From positions 62,001-126,000 of the forward strand of contig NZ_JARCJD010000012.1 of NCBI RefSeq assembly GCF_028890115.1: 64,000 bases of DNA. The letters are read 5' to 3'. The DNA is from Phaeobacter sp. QD34_24. Its GTDB lineage: Bacteria > Pseudomonadota > Alphaproteobacteria > Rhodobacterales > Rhodobacteraceae. The notes below the pieces were generated by a model. It worked only from the letters and a program-made list of their open reading frames with translations, did not search any database and was not told the origin of the DNA. Of this stretch, positions 53,301-61,888 are shown in pieces; positions within the stretch are counted from its first letter, which is position 1; every line of letters begins with the position of its first letter. Position numbers and translations under genes: made by a program.

Positions 53301-56300
53301 AGCGAATAGCTCCCCGGTTTTTCAAAGATCACCTGTTTGGAATTGGCACTCTGAGGGACCATCCAGATCTCAAGCGCCAGATCCGACCCCGGCTTGAAGG
53401 CATCGCCATCAGTCACCTTGCCGGAATTCGCCCCCCCCAGATCGACGCCCCAGCCCTGCTCGGAGCTGAGCGCCACATGGGTCCAGTCCTTGATGATCCG
53501 GTTGGACTGCAGGATGTAGTCATTGCGCCCTGCGTAAGGCACGTCGAAGGCGCCGTTTTCATCCCAGGACGGGCTGGCGGGATTGATGATCTTTGCGTTG
53601 AACTCCGCCCCGGTATCGGCGGAATTCATCACCTCGGTGCCCGCCCCCTCGGCCAGGTTCCAGCGGATCCCCAGCTCCGCATCATTGTCGGGAAACCCAT
53701 AGGTGTAGGATCCGGTTGCCTCGGCATCGCTCAGCGCCCGTTGCCAGAAGGCGATGCCGTTCAGCCGGGCGGGAAGCGATGCGCCAAGGTCCGAGCCCAC
53801 CATCAAGGTACCCAGCCGATCGGTAAAGGTATTGTCGGCCTGTGCCGAAACCGGCGCCCCGTCATCGAGGAACAGCTTGAGCGTCACCTTGTCGTCAGCG
53901 GTCTTGGTCACCATGACCGTCAGGCAGGTCCAAGACGACGCCGACAGGGCTGCCGTCGAGGTGACCTGCGCCGCGCCATCGCGCAGGTTGGCCTCCACCT
54001 GCCCCATCTGATTTACGGAAAGGGTCAGATATGTCGCGCCACCCGTCACCGCAAAGACACTCAGCACGGTGCCGCTGGCACTGTCGTTGCTCAGCTTCAC
54101 ATAGGCCTGCACAGTCATATTCGGGGGGCGGAAATTGAAGGACTTCTGGAAATAGGTCGAGGATCCGGTGATCAGGGCGGGCCCCTGCTGGCTGCCGAGC
54201 ATGTATTGGATCGGCAGGTCCGGATCGCTGAGATTGCCGGTCACATTATAGGTCAGTGCCCGGGTCAATTGCCCCTTGCCGCTGGCGTCGGGCTTGACCC
54301 AGCCTTCGATGGTCAGGTCCTTGCCCAATGCGATGGCTTCGGTCTTGGGCGTCTTGTCGACGCTGAACGAAACTGTGCCCGCATTGCCGACACTGGTGGT
54401 CAGGCTGAACTGCGGTGTCACCCGCATCCAGCCGCCATTGAACCCCAGCACCGAGATTGGCGCACGGCCACCTTCATAGTGGGCGGTATCGGACAATCGG
54501 CCAATGCCGCCATTGGTCGGCGGATCCGGCACCAGGCAACCAAACAGGCGCGACCCGCGCACCACCGTATCGCCGCTGCCCGCGCTCAGTGTCGCCGTCT
54601 GAAAGGCGCTCGCATCCGTCTTGGCAATGGGCTGAATGACAGAGGCGTCATAGCTCTGCCCCTGGAAAAGCACCCGCAAGAGGCCCGCATAGGCCAGGGC
54701 ATTCGCCGGTTCCGCCGCCTTGGTGTTCATCACCGAACCGCTCAGCCCGTTGGTCTTGGCAAAGACCTGTTTGGCGATCCCGGTCTTGTATCCCTCGGGG
54801 TAGCTGTATTCCTTGTCCGCGCCATTGATGATCCTGGCAAAGGCGATCTGGTCGCGCGGAACCTCAGCCAGTTTGGTGCCTGCAATTGTCACCGTGCAAT
54901 AGGCGCTGGATGACCCTTGCGCGATCACCAGCGAGAAATCCTTGAGCGCGTCCCGGACGAAGAAGATCACATGGGCCTGCGCCTCGTCCGAGCGGTTCAG
55001 CGTCACCTCGCTTGCATAGGCGCGGCTGCCGGGGGTGGTGACGCTCGTGTAGTCATAGTTGTCCGGCCGCCCGGTCATCAGGTCCATCAGCCCCCGTGCC
55101 GAGGCCGGAGCAGCGGGCCAATTGTGGGCGATCTTGCCCTCGTCCCAGTTGCTTGGCCGTGCAGCGACGAAGGCAAGATCCACCTCGTCCGGCTGCGTCG
55201 CTTGCACAACCGTCACGCTTTGCAGCTGCGGTTCGATACCGGGCACCGAGGTGAACAGAAAATAGCTGTCGTCTGCGACTGTGGGGGCCAGCACGAGGGG
55301 CAAGGTGCCGCTGTAGTCGAAAAAGGGCGTGCTCTGGTTCAGCACATCCGGATCGTCCGGGCTGCCGGAAGCAGCCCCGTTCCAGACCTTGACAAACTGA
55401 TCGATATCGCGCGGCAGGCCGGTCCAGGTTTCGGTGCCGATACCGCCGTCTGCCGCCACGGTTACATCGCACAACAGCGTCGAGGTGGCCGAGGGCCGCA
55501 CGGTGATCTCGGTCTGGTTCAGCGAGGTACCGACCCGATGCGCCACGAAACTCAACTGGCCGCTTTGCGCCTTCTCGGGCGAGGCCAGCACGGTTGCGCT
55601 GACATGACGCCAATCCTGCGCGCGGTGCTGGTAGAACATGTGAGGCGCAGTGGCCCGGATCGAGGGCATGGAGGCGCTGCGGTCCTGATCCTCTCCACCG
55701 CCCTGGCTCCAGTCGGTGTTCCAATCCGCCGAGAAGGTCGCCCGCGCCGAGGTCTTGGAATATTGCGTCACCGACAGATCCGCATCCGCGCCCTTGAAAT
55801 AGAGATGCAGCAACCCGTCCGATCCATCCATCAGGCAGATCGCCGATTGCGGTGCGATGAAATCGGCCAGGCCGACATAGTAGCTCAGCCCGTCATCGCT
55901 GACATAGAAGGCGCCATTGGAGTTGGCGCTGACCGGGGCCGAGGACGGCTCACTCTTTGCGCCAAAAACCTGGGCCACGATATCGGCACTGGCGGAATTC
56001 GGTGTGGTGGCAGGCTGCACCGTGTAATCGACGCTGTTGCAGGGCAGATCCAGCACCAGATCCTCCGCGACCTTGACCTTGATCTGGTTCAGCGCCCCTT
56101 CGAACCCGTCTTGCGGCGCGCCGATCAGGCTGATGGCCGACCCCGAAGGCTCTGCTCCGGCGCTCACCGATGTCAGCGGCGTCACATTACCGTTGAGCTT
56201 GACCGTGAACGGATTCTCCCCCTTGCCCGCATAGGAGACCTCGATGGCCGACCAGTTGCCCGGAAACAGCACCTGCTGCAGGGTGCGGCAGGTGACCGAG

Positions 56301-57511
56301 GAGGTACCATCGCCAAATCCGATCTCCAGCTTGCCACCATCGACGATGCGCACAAAGGGCGCGGCCGTCTTGGGATCCGCATCCGTATCACCGCCGATAA
56401 TCTGCGCCCCATCCGCAAGCCCGCTTGGCGACACCAGGACTGCCAGTGCATAGGGGCCGGATATGGCCAGCGGATTGCTGCCGCCCCCCTGTTGCACCAG
56501 CGACAGATGCGCCGCCGTGGTGAAATCGAGGTCGAACTCCGCGGGCGATATGGCATCGGCCACGATTGTGCCGCTCAGCTTTGCGATGGTCCCGGCGGGG
56601 CCGACCGCGCTGTCGATGGTCGCGGTCTTGACCTCCTCCGCATCCGCAACCGGGATCGCCAGCATCACCCGGACCGCCCGTTTGACTCCGATGCTTGTGC
56701 CATCGGGACCGACCACATTTTCATGTTTGGTATAGGCTGCCGCCCGCGGGGGCGATTGTGCCTGCAGGGCATCGCCCTCGGCCTTGAGCGCAAGCGAGAA
56801 CACCGAATCCGGCTCGATCTCATAGTCGGCGGTCACTGTCTTGCCGGAATAATCCAAAAGGCCCGTGTCACTGGGCGGAAAGTTGAACATGTTGAACGAT
56901 GTGCCGTCGGGACGCAGGGTGACGAACTGCCAGGCCATGAACGACTGCCCGCTGACCGGGAGAAAGAAGACCTCGAAGTTGCCGTCACTGATCCCATCGA
57001 CCATCGACAGTTCCAGCGTCGGCTCCAGGAAGGGCTCGCCGTCTCCATTGATGAACCCCTGGCTATCGGAACTGTCCGCCGGAATGTCTTCCTTGCCAGA
57101 ACGGGAAAACCGCACCTCCCAGGCCGGGTTCAGACTGTAGCTGGTAGCGTTCTCGGTCGACTCGGTCTGCGTCTTCAGCAGCCGGAACCGGTTCACATAG
57201 AGCGTGCCCAGCTCTGATTGCTGGATCACGCTGATATAGGCCTGATCGGTGATCACGCGAAACGGTGCGCGCGATGGCCGCCGGGTCGTTGCATCCGCAG
57301 CGACGGTGATCAGGCTCATCCCCGCCTGGCGCAGCTGATCCGGAAAGTCGAGCTTGGTGAAGCCGGTCCAGTCCAGTTTCGGATCATCCGCGCTGTCATC
57401 CTGGCCCAGCACATTGAAATAGATATCGGCAGAGACGCTGCCCACCGCACGTCCAAAAACAATGACCGTTCCCTGGAAATTCACGGAAACCAATTGCTCG
57501 AATTCAAGCAT
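50381..57511 (-). CDS. Giant multi-LamG protein (2376 residues, LamG operon gene 1)
   Basis: The largest gene in the window, with no N-terminal signal peptide. At least four concanavalin/LamG-like modules can be read: about 327-477 (FTTAAHLSLVQ to GFEGALNQIKVK), about 1060-1275 (LTIEGWVKPDASG to RLNGIAFWQRALSDAE), about 1370-1545 (LALEIWMVPQS to ARVWSRTLNSAEITQVY) and about 1560-1670 (FRGQLDDIRLFDIRLT). Residues 1860-1965 are Ser/Thr/Gly-rich with alternating polar and non-polar residues, then RRYIQNNIGSAVVKSAVADMY. A coiled coil lies near 2020-2053 (YDLKRKIEKQEEQLKAYHDQF). LamG modules usually bind sugars or proteins. Carbohydrate binding, adhesion or a toxin-like role are inferences; no catalytic domain is seen. 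Confidence 0.8.
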   Translation of the reverse strand: MLEFEQLVSVNFQGTVIVFGRAVGSVSADIYFNVLGQDDSADDPKLDWTGFTKLDFPDQLRQAGMSLITVAADATTRRPSRAPFRVITDQAYISVIQQSELGTLYVNRFRLLKTQTESTENATSYSLNPAWEVRFSRSGKEDIPADSSDSQGFINGDGEPFLEPTLELSMVDGISDGNFEVFFLPVSGQSFMAWQFVTLRPDGTSFNMFNFPPSDTGLLDYSGKTVTADYEIEPDSVFSLALKAEGDALQAQSPPRAAAYTKHENVVGPDGTSIGVKRAVRVMLAIPVADAEEVKTATIDSAVGPAGTIAKLSGTIVADAISPAEFDLDFTTAAHLSLVQQGGGSNPLAISGPYALAVLVSPSGLADGAQIIGGDTDADPKTAAPFVRIVDGGKLEIGFGDGTSSVTCRTLQQVLFPGNWSAIEVSYAGKGENPFTVKLNGNVTPLTSVSAGAEPSGSAISLIGAPQDGFEGALNQIKVKVAEDLVLDLPCNSVDYTVQPATTPNSASADIVAQVFGAKSEPSSAPVSANSNGAFYVSDDGLSYYVGLADFIAPQSAICLMDGSDGLLHLYFKGADADLSVTQYSKTSARATFSADWNTDWSQGGGEDQDRSASMPSIRATAPHMFYQHRAQDWRHVSATVLASPEKAQSGQLSFVAHRVGTSLNQTEITVRPSATSTLLCDVTVAADGGIGTETWTGLPRDIDQFVKVWNGAASGSPDDPDVLNQSTPFFDYSGTLPLVLAPTVADDSYFLFTSVPGIEPQLQSVTVVQATQPDEVDLAFVAARPSNWDEGKIAHNWPAAPASARGLMDLMTGRPDNYDYTSVTTPGSRAYASEVTLNRSDEAQAHVIFFVRDALKDFSLVIAQGSSSAYCTVTIAGTKLAEVPRDQIAFARIINGADKEYSYPEGYKTGIAKQVFAKTNGLSGSVMNTKAAEPANALAYAGLLRVLFQGQSYDASVIQPIAKTDASAFQTATLSAGSGDTVVRGSRLFGCLVPDPPTNGGIGRLSDTAHYEGGRAPISVLGFNGGWMRVTPQFSLTTSVGNAGTVSFSVDKTPKTEAIALGKDLTIEGWVKPDASGKGQLTRALTYNVTGNLSDPDLPIQYMLGSQQGPALITGSSTYFQKSFNFRPPNMTVQAYVKLSNDSASGTVLSVFAVTGGATYLTLSVNQMGQVEANLRDGAAQVTSTAALSASSWTCLTVMVTKTADDKVTLKLFLDDGAPVSAQADNTFTDRLGTLMVGSDLGASLPARLNGIAFWQRALSDAEATGSYTYGFPDNDAELGIRWNLAEGAGTEVMNSADTGAEFNAKIINPASPSWDENGAFDVPYAGRNDYILQSNRIIKDWTHVALSSEQGWGVDLGGANSGKVTDGDAFKPGSDLALEIWMVPQSANSKQVIFEKPGSYSLYLDTLGRVNLQLELEQASETYQDPPKTYSAPPIAAPVELGKTNHVVVNFTTGAVANSTGSSGMVETKYFLRASVYVNGQLAMTPVDKEDLTQPVSFKSEDSPFYMGISGKKTFNFQGLLSHARVWSRTLNSAEITQVYKFHGYPSSTDGLVAGWDFADQDGKTAKDVTKNNAMVLTSNQLWTVWQDVSQAAIYVDGGASIPQRKSAADVGGYGTSQFTFGALKGDSGSTLPFRGQLDDIRLFDIRLTLQQIAEARNTPYVGGETGLCGYWKIEAGSGDVIYDATGTGNNGTVVPSSAVPGWTSDAAPIQNEADTVVNALGGVAAYAVAQLSDAPSVIEYASTQRDAYDKLYSVMMRGYFYTTPAETTVLQLGYKVGDLDTIYVGQVQTKPSIIGYIEGGPPLPSENQTLAYWSGDMGGPASAYASISSVTYVESDAKTWSFEASSSAQFISEFNFTGGFYQKSETSTSVGVGAEAETQVLENKFTLGGKVTLSGGIGSSDDVSQSHEYTETLTSSFAPAGAWEPADNILNPTVGRRYIQNNIGSAVVKSAVADMYMQALKGTQTPVGYTLVPNDTIPIDSNIIDFPINPKYVKNGTLDGKVGLVNDPDYPGANEERGSYFKPVEAYDLKRKIEKQEEQLKAYHDQFDTTRYSVLGSMGAVKSKLKENPAYDFAAKVNKRSLVNTYVWTAAGGLRREEQSVANSYMEKHSGASDLKFALGAELKSDIGTPFGGYYIETDAMFGGAFTMSASKADTAANSFSLSCTVDPTDFLPAPKLHMNDKGELEFLGYETSPAPGKVDGYRYMSFMLAPKDENFTALNQVVDQNWLNNSTSAAANAMREAIANPTEPWRILYRTTYVSRVPAPFQPVRDDTTAPNIVAPANLASNHWVLGVMDELITVPNPTPTEIGEAIDQMLGTGAKPGLLKDIVPWWTDFFAAAQVYGSTDFIELAELRSDLLDYMISKYEAEAYALS

Positions 57512-57708
57512 AACGGCGCCCCCCGATAAAAAGTAACGATGTCAGAATATTCTCGCTAAAGTAGAATTAACACTATACCTTGGGTTGCGCCCGTCAAGGG
57601 GGGAGGCGCCAATGGGGAGAGGCCGAGTGCCGCATGGATTCGGGCCGACGGGTGGATTTGTGCTGTCAGGAACGGTCTATTCCTGTTCTGCATGAGGCCC
57701 GGGCTGGG
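57512..57708 (-). promoter_or_regulatory. Promoter region of the giant LamG operon
   Basis: About 200 nt between the minus-strand LysR stop and the giant gene start. It is AT-richer than its surroundings near 57530-57580. A CtrA-like pattern CTAA-N7-TTAA is at 57556-57570 (one mismatch to TTAA-N7-TTAA). TTGACG occurs at 57597-57592 on the minus strand, but no -10 at normal spacing. No promoter can be assigned firmly. Confidence 0.3.
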
Positions 57709-58656
57709 TCAACGCCACAGCTGGTCCTTGCGATGCTGCACGATCCTGCGGGACAGTGATTCAAACTGCGCGTGCACGAAGGTGCGGAACCGCCGGGCCG
57801 CCGGGCTCTGCTGGGCCTCGGATGCCACCAGCAAGCCCAACTCGCGATCCGGGTGGCCGATATCAAGGGACAGCGCCGCGATACGCGCATGATCCTTCAT
57901 CATGAACACGACCGAATAGGGCAGGATCGTCAAACTGTCCGATCCCGTCAGCACGCCGATCACCGAAGCCAGGGATCCGCCCGAACAACTGATGCGAAAA
58001 TCCTCTGCCCCGATATTCGAAAGCGCCCGCCTGAGATCCTTGTAGAGCGGGCTGTCGGCGGGCGGCGCGATCCAGGGGTAGTTTTCGATCTCCTTGGCGG
58101 TGATGAACTTGCTGCGTGTCAGCGGGTGGTTCTCGCGGCACACCACGACGTTCAACCCCTGCAGGATCGGCTGAAAGCTGAGGTCAGCGGGAACCCGGGA
58201 CCGCCGCAATGGGACAATAGCGATATCCAATGTGCCAAGGCGCAGACGCTCGATCAGGGGATCGGCGTAGCCATAGGACTGATCGACCCTTACATCCGGG
58301 ATCTCTTGCTGGAAACGGGCGATCATGCTGGCGATCACCCCATCCATGAAGATCGGTGTTCCGGCAACGCGCACCAGGCCCGAATGCCCGGTCCGGAACC
58401 GCGCAACCAGGTCGGATGCCTTGGCATTGGCCTTCAGCACCGCCTGCCCCTGCTCGGCCAGCGCCAGCCCCAGATCCGTCGGTTGCAAGGGGCGACGGCC
58501 CGGTTTGAACAGCGGCGCGCCGATCCGCGCCTCCAGTTGCGACAGCGTACGAGAGACCGATGGCTGCGACTTGCCAAGGGCCTCAGCCCCCTCAGTCAAC
58601 CCACCATGTTCAACGATGGCGGCAAGAATTTCGAGGTGTCGTGGATCCAGCTTCAT
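57709..58656 (-). CDS. LysR-family regulator of the aromatic module
   Basis: A 315-residue LTTR with N-terminal helix-turn-helix LEILAAIVEHGGLTEGAEALGKSQPSVSRTLSQLE and a periplasmic-binding-like effector domain, resembling the CbbR/GbpR branch. It is divergent from maleylacetate reductase with about 80 nt between starts, the classic position for an LTTR that activates a catabolic cluster in response to a pathway intermediate. The effector is unknown. Confidence 0.92.
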   Translation of the reverse strand: MKLDPRHLEILAAIVEHGGLTEGAEALGKSQPSVSRTLSQLEARIGAPLFKPGRRPLQPTDLGLALAEQGQAVLKANAKASDLVARFRTGHSGLVRVAGTPIFMDGVIASMIARFQQEIPDVRVDQSYGYADPLIERLRLGTLDIAIVPLRRSRVPADLSFQPILQGLNVVVCRENHPLTRSKFITAKEIENYPWIAPPADSPLYKDLRRALSNIGAEDFRISCSGGSLASVIGVLTGSDSLTILPYSVVFMMKDHARIAALSLDIGHPDRELGLLVASEAQQSPAARRFRTFVHAQFESLSRRIVQHRKDQLWR

Positions 58657-58739
58657 AACTTTGCGTTATATTAAACCAAGGGCTTTCGATCAAATTCGCA
58701 GTTTTCCCATGCTATCCGAACCTCGGGAGAACAAAAAGC

Positions 58740-59813
58740 ATGTCGTATTTTCAAAAAAAGTTCGTCGCAAACAGCGCGGCCATGCGGGTGCGGTTCGGTC
58801 CCGGTGTCCGCCACCAGGTCGCAGAGGAGATCCACCGTCTTGGCGCCCGTCGGGCGCTGATCCTGTCGACGCCGCAACAGGCCGACGCGGCAATGGACTT
58901 GGCCGAGGATGTGGGGGCCCTGGCGGCGGGGCTGTTCAGCCGGGCGACCATGCACACCCCGATTGACGTGACGACAGAAGCCCTCGCCCATGCACGGGAA
59001 ATCGAGGCCGATTGCCTGATCGCCGTCGGAGGCGGATCGACCACGGGTCTCAGCAAGGCGATCGCCTATCGCACCGACCTGCCGCAGATCGTGGTGCCGA
59101 CGACCTATGCCGGCAGCGAAGCCACCCCGATCCTTGGGCAGACCGAAGCGGGACGCAAAGTCACGCTGACCGACCCCAAGGTCCAGCCCGAAGTGATCCT
59201 TTATGACGCGGAGCTGATCACTTCCCTACCCGTCGCAATGACCGTCACCAGCGCGCTCAATGCGATTGCCCATGCGGCCGAAGCGCTCTATGCGCGGGAT
59301 CGTAATCCGCTCTCGACTGCGCTGGCCGTCGAGGGCATGCGCGCCTTTGCCGAAAGCCTGCCCCGGGTCATCCAGGCGCCCGACAGGCTCGATGCGCGGG
59401 GCGAAACGCTATATGGCGCATGGCTCTGCGGAACGGTTCTGGGCCAGGTCGGCATGGCGCTGCATCACAAGCTTTGCCACACCCTGGGCGGTTCCTTCGA
59501 CCTGCCCCATGCTGAAACCCATGCAATCATCCTGCCGCATGCGATTGCCTATAACGCCGCGGCAGTGCCCGATCTGCTGACCCCGGTGACCGAGATCTTT
59601 GGCGGAGAGACGCCCGGCGCGGCCTTGCACGGCTTTGCCGCAGGCTGCGGCGCCCCCCTCAAACTGGCCGATCTGGGCCTGGCGTCCTCCGATCTGGACC
59701 GCGCTGCCGATCTTGCCACGCAAAACGCCTATTGGAACCCGGCAGAGATCGACCGGGACGCCATTCGCCACCTGCTGGAGGCCGCCTATTGCGGCAGACC
59801 GCCCGGCAGCTGA
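58740..59813 (+). CDS. Maleylacetate reductase
   Basis: A 357-residue iron-containing alcohol dehydrogenase-fold enzyme that reduces maleylacetate to 3-oxoadipate with NAD(P)H. GGGSTTGLSKAIA binds the cofactor and TTYAGSEATPILGQTE is characteristic of the maleylacetate reductase subgroup. Metal ligands probably lie in AHAAEALYA, LHHKLCHTLGG and LPHAETHAIILPHA. It is the step after ring cleavage of hydroxyquinol or chlorocatechols, so the cluster likely handles such an aromatic. The ring-cleaving dioxygenase is not inside the window. Confidence 0.9.
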   Translation: MSYFQKKFVANSAAMRVRFGPGVRHQVAEEIHRLGARRALILSTPQQADAAMDLAEDVGALAAGLFSRATMHTPIDVTTEALAHAREIEADCLIAVGGGSTTGLSKAIAYRTDLPQIVVPTTYAGSEATPILGQTEAGRKVTLTDPKVQPEVILYDAELITSLPVAMTVTSALNAIAHAAEALYARDRNPLSTALAVEGMRAFAESLPRVIQAPDRLDARGETLYGAWLCGTVLGQVGMALHHKLCHTLGGSFDLPHAETHAIILPHAIAYNAAAVPDLLTPVTEIFGGETPGAALHGFAAGCGAPLKLADLGLASSDLDRAADLATQNAYWNPAEIDRDAIRHLLEAAYCGRPPGS

Positions 59814-59844
59814 CTCATCTGAAATCTCAAGGGAGGAGACCGAG

Positions 59845-61122
59845 ATGCTAACACGCCGTACCCTGTTGAAATCAAGCGCCGCCACGGGGCTGACCCTGGC
59901 TGTCGGCGGGTTGGCTGCCCCCGCCATCGCCCGGGGCGCCCGTATCCGTGTGGGCTATGTTACCCCGCAATCGGGCCCGCTTGCGGCCTTTGCCGAAGCC
60001 GACCGGTTCATCCTGGACGGATTTGCCGCGACCGAGGTCGGCGCCAATTTCGAAGTCATCGTGAAAGACAGCCAATCCAATCCCAACCGCGCCGCCGAAG
60101 TCGCGCAGGAACTGATCGTCGATGAGGAGATCGACCTGATGCTGGTGGCCTCCACCCCGGAAACGACGAACCCGGTCACAACCACCTGCGAGAACGAGGA
60201 AATCCCCTGCATCTCCACCGTTGCCCCCTGGCAGCCCTGGTTCATCGGACAGCAGGGCAACCCGGGCGATCCCGGCAGCTGGCGCCCGTTCAACTATGCC
60301 TATCATTTCTTCTGGGGGCTGGAGGACGTGATTGCCGTCTTCACCAATATGTGGGGGCAGTTGGACACCAACAAGTCGGTCGGCGCGCTGTTTCCCAACG
60401 ACGGTGACGGCAATGCCTGGGGCGACCCCAATGTCGGCTTCCCGCCGGTGCTCGCACAGCAAGGCTACAGCCTGACGGATACCGGTCGCTATCAGAACCT
60501 GACGGATGATTTCACCGCGCAGATCAATGCCTTCAAACGCGCAAACGTGGATATCGTCACCGGCGTGGTCATCCCGCCCGATTTCACCACCTTCTGGACC
60601 CAGGCCAAACAGCAGGGCTTTACCCCCAAGGCGGCCTCGATCGGCAAGGCCATCCTGTTCCCGCAGGCGGTCGAGGCATTGGGCGACACCGGGCACAACC
60701 TGTCCTCCGAGGTCTGGTGGTCGCCGACCCATCCCTTCTCCTCGTCGCTGAACGGCATGAGTTCCGGCGATCTGGCCACCGGTTTCACCGCCGCGACGGG
60801 ACGGCAATGGACCCAGCCCATCGGATTTGTGCATGCGCTGTTCGAAGTGGCCGCCGATGTCATGGGGCGGGTCAGCGACAGTGGAGATCCCGATGCGGTG
60901 AGCGAAGCCATCGCCGCCACCGATCTCAACACCATCGTCGGACCGCTCAGCTGGAACGGTGCGGGCCTGCCGCCCTTTGCCGCCGCGAATGTGGCCAAGA
61001 CCCCCCTGGTCGGCGGTCAGTGGCGCCTGCGCGACGGCGGTGGCTACGACCTGGTGATCGTCGACAACACGACCGCGCCCGATGTTCCGACAGGCGGCAT
61101 GATGGAAGCAATCATCGCCTGA
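59845..61122 (+). CDS. Tat-exported ABC substrate-binding protein (LivK-type)
   Basis: A 425-residue type I periplasmic binding protein. The N-terminus MLTRRTLLKSSAATG fits a twin-arginine signal (RR followed by x-LLK), with cleavage near APAIARG. The mature part begins IRVGYVTPQSGPLAAFAEADRF, the usual Leu/Ile/Val-binding-like opening. GGGAGGAG precedes the ATG. It follows maleylacetate reductase by 31 nt and precedes the four transporter genes, so its ligand is more likely an aromatic or carboxylate compound than an amino acid. Confidence 0.9.
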   Translation: MLTRRTLLKSSAATGLTLAVGGLAAPAIARGARIRVGYVTPQSGPLAAFAEADRFILDGFAATEVGANFEVIVKDSQSNPNRAAEVAQELIVDEEIDLMLVASTPETTNPVTTTCENEEIPCISTVAPWQPWFIGQQGNPGDPGSWRPFNYAYHFFWGLEDVIAVFTNMWGQLDTNKSVGALFPNDGDGNAWGDPNVGFPPVLAQQGYSLTDTGRYQNLTDDFTAQINAFKRANVDIVTGVVIPPDFTTFWTQAKQQGFTPKAASIGKAILFPQAVEALGDTGHNLSSEVWWSPTHPFSSSLNGMSSGDLATGFTAATGRQWTQPIGFVHALFEVAADVMGRVSDSGDPDAVSEAIAATDLNTIVGPLSWNGAGLPPFAAANVAKTPLVGGQWRLRDGGGYDLVIVDNTTAPDVPTGGMMEAIIA

Positions 61123-61168
61123 TCCCACAGGCCTGGCGGCGGGTCCTGCCCGCCGCAATGGAGGAAGA

Positions 61169-61888
61169 ATGCCAGTTCTGTCGCTCAACCATGTCTCCAT
61201 GAGCTTTGGATCGCTCACGGTCACCGACGATGTGTCCTTCGAGGTCCCGGCGGGAGAGGCGCTTGGAATCATCGGTCCAAACGGTGCGGGGAAATCGACC
61301 CTGTTCAACCTGATCACCGGAAATCTGACGCCGGACGCGGGCCAGATCCATTTCCAGGGACACGATGTGACGCGGGTTCCGGCGATGCGTCGCTGCCTGG
61401 ATGGTGTCGGGCGCTCGTTCCAGATCCCGCAGCCCTTCGACAAGCTGACCGTCTTCGAGAACCTGCTGGTCGCGGCAACGCACGGGCGCGCCCGTTCCGA
61501 GGCCGAGGTCATGGAAGACTGCGCCCGCGTGCTGGAACGCACGGGCCTCATGCCCAAGGCCAATGCCCCGGCAGGGTCGTTGTCGCTCCTGGAGCGCAAG
61601 CGGCTGGAACTGGCCCGGGCCATGGCGACCGCTCCCAAGCTGCTGCTTCTGGATGAAATCGCCGGCGGTCTGACGGAGGGCGAGTGCCAGTCGCTGGTTC
61701 AGACCATCCGCGAAATCCACGCCGAGGGTGTCACGATCATCTGGATTGAACATGTGCTGCATGCGCTGACCAGCGTCGTCGAACGCCTGCTCGTCCTTGA
61801 TTTCGGCCGCGTCATCGGGATCGGCGACCCGGCCGAGATCATGGAGAGCCGGGAGGTCCAGGAAATCTACTTGGGGATCGAAGTCTGA
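61169..61888 (+). CDS. ABC transporter ATPase, LivG-type
   Basis: A 239-residue ATP-binding subunit. Walker A is GPNGAGKST near residues 36-44 and Walker B LLLLDEIAGGLTEGE near 155. The signature is SLSLLERKRLE rather than LSGGQ, a LivG-subgroup variation. The gene overlaps the next start by one base (TGATG). Confidence 0.93.
   Translation: MPVLSLNHVSMSFGSLTVTDDVSFEVPAGEALGIIGPNGAGKSTLFNLITGNLTPDAGQIHFQGHDVTRVPAMRRCLDGVGRSFQIPQPFDKLTVFENLLVAATHGRARSEAEVMEDCARVLERTGLMPKANAPAGSLSLLERKRLELARAMATAPKLLLLDEIAGGLTEGECQSLVQTIREIHAEGVTIIWIEHVLHALTSVVERLLVLDFGRVIGIGDPAEIMESREVQEIYLGIEV

Noticed and set aside
49973-57217. Very long open frames antisense to the giant gene (plus strand, about 1001, 581 and 766 codons)
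   Set aside because: They mirror the codon pattern of the minus-strand gene, are rich in Arg, Gly, His and Ala without domains, and lack ribosome sites. They are typical shadows in GC-rich DNA.
57572-57597. Sigma-70 promoter TTGACG / TATAGT before the giant gene
   Set aside because: The spacer is only 14 nt, too short for a standard promoter.
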